Positions 1 to 3,937 of a DNA stretch of 5,018 nt are shown here, piece by piece (position 1 is the first letter of the stretch; every line of letters starts with the position of its first letter). Made by a program: the position numbers and the translations under genes. Below the pieces are notes generated by a model, which worked only from the letters and a program-made list of their open reading frames with translations, was not told the origin of the DNA and did not search any database. This DNA is from Candidatus Mcinerneyibacteriota bacterium (GTDB taxonomy: Bacteria; AUK180; JAQVHJ01): contig DAOVMD010000265.1 of the NCBI GenBank assembly GCA_030630935.1, positions 1 through 5,018 on the forward strand. The letters run 5' to 3'.

Positions 1-42
1 CTATTCCTATACCTGCTTAAAAAAAGTATTGACAAAACCTAT

Positions 43-73
43 CGAGGGAGCGCAGCGACCGCGGCAATCTCGC
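43..73. repeat. Partial GC-rich ATTGC/GCAAT-type intergenic repeat
   Basis: The 31 bases run from CGAGGGAGCGCAGCGACC into GCGGCAATCTCGC and are sharply richer in G and C than their surroundings. From memory, this matches the right-hand part of a degenerate repeat common between genes in environmental bacteria, with the general form TCATTGCGAG...GCGA...GGCAATCTC. A piece like its left-hand end, TCATTGCGAG, lies separately at 133-142. The full repeat would be an imperfect palindrome (ATTGC pairing with GCAAT). Its function is unknown, and the family link is recollection rather than a search result. Confidence 0.45.
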
Positions 74-132
74 TTTTAATAAAACATTTGAATGCAGCGC
101 CCAGATACCCTAAAGAAGTGCGTGGTTCTGGG

Positions 133-142
133 TCATTGCGAG
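133..142. repeat. Short fragment resembling the left end of the ATTGC-type repeat
   Basis: TCATTGCGAG here equals the usual left end of the repeat whose right-hand part is seen at 43-73, but the expected continuation is missing and the sequence moves straight into unrelated AT-rich bases. Ten bases is short, so chance resemblance is possible. Confidence 0.25.
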
Positions 143-197
143 AGAATTTCAAAGAGGCTGTGCCTCCGATAATCTGTGTTTAAAATCATTTAGTTTT

Positions 198-222
198 TTT
201 CGTGTTTTTCGCGTCTTCGTGG
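198..222. repeat. 25-bp direct repeat, copy 1
   Basis: These 25 bases are identical to 242-266, and the copies start 44 bases apart with 19 unrelated bases between them. Read on the minus strand, the unit is built of near-repeated 8-9-base phrases: CCACGAAGA, CGCGAAAAA, CACGAAA. It is therefore itself a degenerate micro-repeat. Similar phrases are common between genes in environmental bacterial genomes. No function is evident. Confidence 0.8.
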
Positions 223-241
223 CTAATAGAAATCGAATCTA

Positions 242-266
242 TTTCGTGTTTTTCGCGTCTTCGTGG
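242..266. repeat. 25-bp direct repeat, copy 2
   Basis: This is an exact copy of 198-222. A weaker third trace follows at about 274-281 (TCTTCGTG). After the 25 bases the two copies diverge, so the shared unit is well bounded on that side. Two copies with a 19-base gap, no further units and no cas genes argue against a CRISPR array. Confidence 0.8.
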
Positions 267-292
267 TTGATAATCTTCGTGCCTTTTCGTTC

Positions 293-329
293 GGAGTTTA
301 TCCCGAATTTTTACTTCGGGGCGGTTGAA
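293..329. repeat. GGAGTTTA(T/C)CCCG hairpin repeat, copy 1
   Basis: GGAGTTTATCCCG at 293-305 matches GGAGTTTACCCCG at 2506-2518 in 12 of 13 bases. Both copies continue into a T-rich loop, then TCGGGG and a GG-T-GAA-like tail. The two copies have the same orientation and lie on either side of the barrel gene. The inner part forms the hairpin listed at 302-320. Confidence 0.55.
302..320 (-). terminator. Possible weak terminator hairpin after the barrel gene
   Basis: CCCGAA (302-307) pairs with TTCGGG (315-320) around a 7-base loop, starting about 17 bases past the minus-strand stop codon at 338. The position suits transcription termination. However, the minus-strand sequence beyond the stem is ATAAACTCC with no T-run, so it is not a classical intrinsic terminator. 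A near copy occurs at 2513-2530 away from a gene end, so this may simply be a repeat element. Confidence 0.3.
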
Positions 330-337
330 CTTATAAT

Positions 338-2014
338 TTAGAATAGCATTCCCATTCCAAAAATTACTTTGAGTCCTGCTGATTTGAAGTCAGATGTAAT
401 ATAATGATGAGAGTTGGTGAAATTTTCTAAATCAAGCGTAATATAAAATAATTCATTAAGAACATATTTTGAACTGATATTACCAGTGAAATATGAATTT
501 GTCTCTGTACCATTCCTATTAAAATACTCTTCATCACCAATATATTTCAAGGTTAAGTCACCGGATAATTTCTTTGAATATTGATATTTAACAATCACAT
601 CAAACAACAGAGAAGGTACTCCATAAACTGATGCAATGGGTAATGTTGCTTTTGGTATTACAATTGTTCTTGATTCTTCTTGGTTCTCTTTTATTGTATA
701 TTTAAAACTAGTTGCAATGGTCAAATCTTCAGAAAAAACATACGAATTTTTTATATTAAGACCGTATAACATGACTGGATAATTAACAAAGACCTGCAGA
801 TCCTTTTCATCAGTTAAGCTCATTGGTGTAATTGGATAATAATAATTTATTACCTTATCAACAAAGAATCCGAAGCTTAACATATAAAACATCTTTTCAT
901 CTGTCTCTCTTACTTTGACATACCCCATTTTCTTGAGGTTTACTTCAGTTCTTAAAACATGTTCTGCGGGGAAAAAGTATTCCGGGGAATATGAATAATT
1001 GGAATCAAAAAAGAAATTAGGTTTATACAACTCTACCTCAGGATTAAATTTCGCTTCAAGAAACATTTGGTTTTTCAATTTCCACTCACCCTTTATAAAA
1101 GGAAAAACTCGTGAATGTGAATCACCCGATTTAAATTGCTGAACTAATATCCCGGTCTTGTAATTAAAGGAGCTGGTTTTCCTTTCAATGTATAATCCAA
1201 TATTTAAGAGATTATAATCATCAGCAGTTGAATACCCAAAGTCAGTATGAATTGAATCAAACTGATTATAATTAATTCTTAGCTTTTCAACTAAGCTTAT
1301 ATAATTAAACTTTAATTCCTTCGGCAGCAGCTCTTCACCGGGAATAAATTTCTCATCGGGATAATTAATTAAAATATTTCGATTTTCAATATTTGAAACT
1401 GAGCTGGAAGGATGATTTCTGAATTGAAACTTTTTCTCGAGAATTACCTTGCCTTGAATCAGGTTGGAAGTAACTGAAAGTTTATCAAGCTCCGGGATAT
1501 GCTGGTCTTTAAAATTTGTCTTCAAACTAATTAGTAATTTTAGGTCATTCTCAAACTTATATCCCATTGTTCCCGCTAATTCATAAGAATTAGTTAATGA
1601 TGAATCTTCCGAAATTAACTCGGTATTCTTGTAAAAACCGCTTAACCGGTAATTAAATTCACCATGATTCCTTAAAACATACCCCTTTAAATTTAATGTG
1701 GATTTTGTACCGGCACCGATAGATATAAAATTCTCCTCATTGCGGGATTTATATTTCGCTTCATCTTCTTTTTCTGTTTGTTTCTTGATCTCGGTAATCT
1801 CTTTATCTATATCATCTTCTATATTAATCTCAATTTCTTTGATCGCATTTTCATCGCCCTTCTTTTCGTTATCCTCATCTTCTTCACCATGAATAATTAC
1901 TTCCGGAAGCTCAATGTCGTCTCTCTTGGTTTCAATTGTTTCGGTAGTCTTTTCCGAAAATGTAAATGAAAAAGTTAATAATACCAGAAATAAAATTAAT
2001 AACAATTTTTTCAT
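338..2014 (-). CDS. Exported outer-membrane beta-barrel protein, TonB-receptor-like but plug-less
   Basis: This 558-residue protein starts with a clear signal peptide: MKKLLL, a hydrophobic stretch to about residue 17, and a likely cleavage near 20. Residues 21-95 form a charged, probably disordered linker with about 29 Asp/Glu among 75 residues, containing IELPEVIIHG at 34-43. From about 96 to the end the sequence alternates polar and hydrophobic residues with many aromatics, as in a transmembrane beta-barrel. The end resembles the last strands of TonB-dependent receptors: LENFTN at 529-534 is like their ENLTN motif, and the final residue is Phe, as in outer-membrane insertion signals. I see no plug domain; a full receptor has a plug of well over 100 residues ahead of the barrel. 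The LPEVII motif could be a TonB-box-like contact, but that is inference. The ATG at 2014 is chosen for the signal peptide and the GGGAG nine bases upstream. The substrate is unknown. It is probably transcribed separately from the glycosyltransferases, given the 812-bp gap. Confidence 0.8.
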   Translation of the reverse strand: MKKLLLILFLVLLTFSFTFSEKTTETIETKRDDIELPEVIIHGEEDEDNEKKGDENAIKEIEINIEDDIDKEITEIKKQTEKEDEAKYKSRNEENFISIGAGTKSTLNLKGYVLRNHGEFNYRLSGFYKNTELISEDSSLTNSYELAGTMGYKFENDLKLLISLKTNFKDQHIPELDKLSVTSNLIQGKVILEKKFQFRNHPSSSVSNIENRNILINYPDEKFIPGEELLPKELKFNYISLVEKLRINYNQFDSIHTDFGYSTADDYNLLNIGLYIERKTSSFNYKTGILVQQFKSGDSHSRVFPFIKGEWKLKNQMFLEAKFNPEVELYKPNFFFDSNYSYSPEYFFPAEHVLRTEVNLKKMGYVKVRETDEKMFYMLSFGFFVDKVINYYYPITPMSLTDEKDLQVFVNYPVMLYGLNIKNSYVFSEDLTIATSFKYTIKENQEESRTIVIPKATLPIASVYGVPSLLFDVIVKYQYSKKLSGDLTLKYIGDEEYFNRNGTETNSYFTGNISSKYVLNELFYITLDLENFTNSHHYITSDFKSAGLKVIFGMGMLF

Positions 2015-2023
2015 ATTATTTAT

Positions 2024-2028
2024 CTCCC
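2024..2028 (-). promoter_or_regulatory. Ribosome binding site of the barrel gene
   Basis: On the minus strand GGGAG is followed by a 9-base A/T spacer and then the ATG at 2014. This is a good Shine-Dalgarno match and supports the chosen start, which also places the signal peptide at the N-terminus. It lies outside the hairpin at 2041-2064, so that hairpin does not itself hide it. Confidence 0.65.
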
Positions 2029-2040
2029 GTTAAACTATGG

Positions 2041-2064
2041 TTCTGTGAAATTTTTTTCACAGAA
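2041..2064. repeat. Perfect 10-bp inverted repeat (hairpin) upstream of the barrel gene
   Basis: TTCTGTGAAA at 2041-2050 pairs perfectly with TTTCACAGAA at 2055-2064 around TTTT. GG at 2039-2040 can pair with CC at 2066-2067 across a one-base bulge. It lies 27 bases upstream of the barrel start, in its probable 5' untranslated leader. It could be a leader hairpin or a protein-binding site. No T-run follows on either strand, so it does not look like an intrinsic terminator. Confidence 0.7.
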
Positions 2065-2088
2065 ACCGGTTATTATTTACTTACATAT

Positions 2089-2130
2089 GTCAGTTGCACG
2101 ATTTGTCAATTGACAAATCGTGCAACTGAC
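2089..2130. repeat. Perfect 42-bp palindrome
   Basis: Each half is 21 bases and every base pairs with its partner about the centre between 2109 and 2110, with no spacer. The core is TTTGTCAATTGACAAA and the outer part is GTCAGTTGCACG and its complement. Pairing stops cleanly at 2088/2131. In RNA it would form a very stable hairpin; in DNA it could be a large dyad operator or a cruciform-prone site. It sits 75-116 bases upstream of the barrel gene on the minus strand. A repeated extragenic palindrome or a remnant of a small mobile element is also possible. There is no T-run on either side for a terminator. Confidence 0.9.
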
Positions 2131-2136
2131 CAATTA

Positions 2137-2151
2137 TACAATAAAATTGTA
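2137..2151. repeat. Small 6-bp hairpin beside the large palindrome
   Basis: TACAAT (2137-2142) pairs with ATTGTA (2146-2151) around AAA, six bases beyond the edge of the 42-bp palindrome. It is AT-rich and weak. It is listed because it is the third hairpin in a row between 2041 and 2151. Confidence 0.45.
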
Positions 2152-2158
2152 AGAATTT

Positions 2159-2193
2159 CAAAACTATTTTTTAGTCACATTTCCTCTTACAAA
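2159..2193 (-). promoter_or_regulatory. Weak candidate Bacteroidota-type promoter for the barrel gene
   Basis: On the minus strand TAGTTTTG (2159-2166) fits the Bacteroidota -7 consensus TAnnTTTG, and TTTG at 2190-2193 could serve as the -33 element. The 23-base spacing is a little long. It is the only TAnnTTTG match I found on that strand in the bases just upstream of the gene. Transcription from here would begin near 2152 and place all three hairpins in the leader. In AT-rich DNA such matches occur by chance, so this is tentative. Confidence 0.2.
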
Positions 2194-2235
2194 ATACCTT
2201 TAAAAATTACAAATAAAAGTAAAACAAACAATCAA

Positions 2236-2322
2236 TTAACCACTGATCACACGGAACACACTGAAAATATTTAACAGAGATTACATGATTAGGGGATAAA
2301 AAAATGAACAGAAAAGATGAAT
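2236..2322 (+). repeat. Left arm of a composite inverted repeat
   Basis: This arm contains two modules. The first (2236-2267) reads TTAACCACTGATCACACGG and onward, in 9-base phrases ACTGATCAC, ACGGAACAC, ACTGAAAAT. The second (2273-2311) reads AACAGAGATT then ACATGATTAGGGGAT and an A-rich run into ATGAACAG. Both modules reappear in the same inward order on the minus strand at 2632-2605 and 2455-2396. CACTGATCACAC at 2241-2252 is exactly complementary to 2607-2618. Confidence 0.6.
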
Positions 2323-2395
2323 TCCCATTTGATTATAACTATATAATAAATTTGGATTTTATCTTATGCTAAAAAGTTCTCTATTTAGTTTTTTT

Positions 2396-2455
2396 CTATT
2401 CATTTTAATAATCCCATTAATCATGTTGTTGGAATCTTTGATTCCAATCTCTGTT
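2396..2455 (-). repeat. Right-arm module AACAGAGATT...ACATGATTA with a hairpin insertion
   Basis: Read on the minus strand from 2455, AACAGAGATT is followed by the hairpin segment, then ACATGATTAATGGGATTATT and AAAATGAATAG. This matches 2273-2311 except for an added segment of about 19 bases holding the palindrome at 2429-2447. One copy having and the other lacking this segment suggests a clean gain or loss. Confidence 0.55.
2429..2447. repeat. 8-bp hairpin TTGGAATC-TTT-GATTCCAA
   Basis: Perfect inverted repeat with 8-base arms and a 3-base loop. It lies inside the right-arm module and is absent at the matching place of the left-arm module (between 2282 and 2283). It may be a separable small palindromic unit. 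Confidence 0.6.
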
Positions 2456-2505
2456 AAAAATCTGAACTCAATTATTTCGCTTTTCTCTCTGTATTCTCCG
2501 TGTCT

Positions 2506-2537
2506 GGAGTTTACCCCGTTATTTCGGGGTGGTGAAA
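2506..2537. repeat. GGAGTTTA(T/C)CCCG hairpin repeat, copy 2
   Basis: Second copy of the element at 293-329, same orientation. ACCCCG (2513-2518) pairs with CGGGGT (2525-2530) around TTATTT. It is in the middle of the gap and not near a stop codon, which favours a repeat identity over a gene terminator. Confidence 0.55.
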
Positions 2538-2604
2538 GTTTTACATTCGGTTGTTTTATAAGTAACTCCAACTTTAAACACGTGTATTGAAATCTATAAT
2601 ATAG

Positions 2605-2632
2605 CGGTGTGATCAGTGTGTTCAGTGGTTAA
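2605..2632 (-). repeat. Right-arm CCACTGA module, 9-base phrases
   Basis: Read on the minus strand from 2632: TTAACCACTGAACACACTG and onward, in phrases ACTGAACAC, ACTGATCAC, ACCG. It mirrors the left-arm module at 2236-2267 and is inverted relative to it, with 12 exactly complementary bases (2607-2618 against 2241-2252). Confidence 0.55.
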
Positions 2633-2640
2633 AAAATTTT

Positions 2641-2701
2641 CTGCTCTCTACAGTCTATAAAACGACTGTTCTCTACTCTCTGCTCTCTATTATCTGCTTA
2701 G
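2641..2701. repeat. Degenerate 7-base periodic repeat (CTCTCTGC type)
   Basis: From 2667 the bases fall into 7-base units TGTTCTC, TACTCTC, TGCTCTC, then weaker TATTATC and TGCTTAG. CTGCTCTCTA occurs exactly twice, at 2641-2650 and 2680-2689. Between them ACAGTC (2650-2655) can pair with GACTGT (2664-2669). It has the same style as the 9-base phrase repeats nearby. No function is evident. Confidence 0.5.
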
Positions 2702-2749
2702 TAGTTAAGTATTTCTTAACATCGTAGATAAACTAATATGTCAAAGAAC

Positions 2750-2766
2750 TGATTTATATTAAATCA
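2750..2766. repeat. Small palindrome downstream of the glycosyltransferase pair
   Basis: TGATTTA (2750-2756) pairs with TAAATCA (2760-2766) around TAT, about 60 bases past the minus-strand stop at 2827. The stem is AT-rich and no T-run follows on the minus strand, so it is at best a weak terminator. Another 6-bp inverted repeat, GTTAAG/CTTAAC, lies at 2704-2720. Confidence 0.3.
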
Positions 2767-2826
2767 CCTTATACATAAAATTTCGAAAATGTGTAAGTAA
2801 AATAATCGCTTATTCATATCGTTACT

Positions 2827-3936
2827 TTAGGTAGTTTTATTTTTCATATTTTTCACGAAACCTAAACTATTTAAAATTAAAGAACTGCTCTCTTTAAATT
2901 TATTATAACTGTAACTTTTTAAGAATACAGCTTTCGCATTCTTTGCAATTGCAGTTCGTAATTTTTTATCATTAATTAAATTCGCAATTGCAATTGATAA
3001 GCCCTGTTCATCATCTTGCTGAATTATAATACCGGTTTCCGGGGAATCGATTATCTCAGAAATTATACCGGAGTTGGAAACAATTACAGGAATACCACAA
3101 CTCATATATTGGAAAATTGATTCAGGAAACTTGATCCTGCGCTTTGTAAATAGCAAACCAACATCTGCTAAGCCAAATAGCTCAGGGTATTCTCTCTCCC
3201 TGGGATTTATAAAAATACATCGTGAATTTACTTTCTTAAACTTTGCATAAGTTATCAAATCTAACTTTGTATAGTCTTTCTCCTTCCCGGAGAAAATAAA
3301 GAAACTTTTCTTATAATCTTCATCTGATAGAAAAGAGATTGCATTTAATATCTCTTTTGGTTTATTCGCCCTCAGATAATCAGTATGTATTAAAAACTTC
3401 ACTGAATCACCCGGGATCTTGTACTTCTTAATAATACCGTTCGAACCTTGACACTTAAAACTCGGATAATTCCCAAATAATACAAACGAATCATCCGGTT
3501 TAATCCTTAATTTCCTGGATAATAAAAACCGCTCATGCTCAGATAAAAAGATCAGTTTATCAATCCTTTTTGAAATTCTCTTCCCCTTACCCGTAGTTCC
3601 TCTCCAATCAATTAAAATATAGACTACCTTAAAATTTTTCTTCAACTTCTTCTTTAAATATAAAATCAAACTTAAGTCTGAATATGTATAAGCAAAAGCA
3701 ATATCTATATTTTTAATAAAATGCATAATGTTTTTATCTAATCTTAACTTCAGGTAGTTAATCTTTTTCCCCGGGAGTATCCGCATATTGGGAACATTAA
3801 AATTAATCTCAGGGGGACGTTTATTAAGAAGTAAGATTGGGGAATGTCCGAGCTCTTCCTGAATATTTGAAATGTTTTTCATGTAATTAAATCTCTCGTC
3901 ACGTTTGGAGAAATTTGCAATATGAAGTATTTCCAT
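2827..3936 (-). CDS. GT4-like (GT-B fold) glycosyltransferase
   Basis: This 369-residue protein has the length and layout of a retaining GT-B glycosyltransferase of the GT4/Glycos_transf_1 type. Residues 1 to about 165 look like the acceptor-side domain (MEILHIANFS start), and about 170-355 the nucleotide-sugar domain. In the latter, HTDYLRANKPKEILNAI (184-200) fits the loop that opens the donor site, and FPESIFQYMSCGIPVI (270-285) is the family signature. In most relatives the signature reads FEYMA.G.PV; here the Glu is Gln (Q276), and the partner Glu eight residues earlier is Ile268. There is no signal peptide or membrane helix, so it is probably cytoplasmic or peripheral, with a basic tail. 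Its ATG follows the TAA of the upstream glycosyltransferase by one base, and the GAAGAGG at 3952-3958 is 15 bases away, so translational coupling is likely. The likely role is adding a sugar to a surface glycan; donor and acceptor cannot be told. Confidence 0.8.
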   Translation of the reverse strand: MEILHIANFSKRDERFNYMKNISNIQEELGHSPILLLNKRPPEINFNVPNMRILPGKKINYLKLRLDKNIMHFIKNIDIAFAYTYSDLSLILYLKKKLKKNFKVVYILIDWRGTTGKGKRISKRIDKLIFLSEHERFLLSRKLRIKPDDSFVLFGNYPSFKCQGSNGIIKKYKIPGDSVKFLIHTDYLRANKPKEILNAISFLSDEDYKKSFFIFSGKEKDYTKLDLITYAKFKKVNSRCIFINPREREYPELFGLADVGLLFTKRRIKFPESIFQYMSCGIPVIVSNSGIISEIIDSPETGIIIQQDDEQGLSIAIANLINDKKLRTAIAKNAKAVFLKSYSYNKFKESSSLILNSLGFVKNMKNKTT

Positions 3937-3937
3937 T

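Larger units (their letters stand above)
1..337. other. Non-coding intergenic region, repeat-rich, downstream of the barrel gene
   Basis: I see no credible reading frame in these 337 bases on either strand. The stretch contains a fragment of a GC-richer ATTGC/GCAAT-type repeat near 43-73 and a short related piece at 133-142. It also has two identical 25-bp copies at 198-222 and 242-266, and a small hairpin at 302-320 that follows the stop codon of the minus-strand gene ending at 338. The left part is richer in G and C than the rest of the window. This pattern suggests accumulated intergenic repeats rather than a decayed gene. Whatever lies beyond base 1 cannot be judged. Confidence 0.7.
2015..2826. 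other. 812-bp intergenic region with hairpins and repeat mosaic
   Basis: No frame here looks like a real gene: the open frames run through repeats and palindromes and give low-complexity translations. The left third (2015-2200) is the probable leader and promoter zone of the minus-strand barrel gene and carries three hairpins. The middle (2236-2636) is an imperfect inverted arrangement of shared modules. The right part (2641-2701) has a 7-base periodic repeat. The last 125 bases next to the glycosyltransferase stop are plain AT-rich DNA with two small palindromes and no strong intrinsic terminator. Confidence 0.75.

Noticed and set aside
29-34. TTGACA resembling a -35 promoter box
   Set aside because: No matching -10 sequence lies at the right distance; the expected position falls in the GC-rich repeat, and no plus-strand gene follows.
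100-132. CCCAGA/TCTGGG inverted repeat with a 21-base loop
   Set aside because: A six-base stem with a long loop is expected by chance, and no gene end or start is adjacent.
198-266. Possible minimal CRISPR array
   Set aside because: There are only two repeat units, a 19-base gap shorter than usual spacers, an internally periodic unit and no cas genes in view.
1966-2274. 102-codon open frame on the plus strand
   Set aside because: It starts inside the barrel gene on the opposite strand and reads through the hairpins and the 42-bp palindrome, ending in the 9-base phrase repeat. Nothing suggests a protein.
2359-2571. 70-codon open frame on the minus strand in the intergenic region
   Set aside because: It runs through the right-arm repeat module, the TTGGAATC hairpin and the CCCCG hairpin repeat. 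Its translation is just those repeats, there is no good ribosome binding site, and it resembles no protein family I know.
2366-2590. 74-codon open frame on the plus strand with a hydrophobic beginning
   Set aside because: The hydrophobic part comes from T-rich repeat sequence complementary to the minus-strand module. There is no start signal and no family resemblance.
2578-2604. Short palindromes ACACGTGT and CTATAATATAG
   Set aside because: At 8 and 11 bases these are too short to stand out in AT-rich, repeat-laden DNA.
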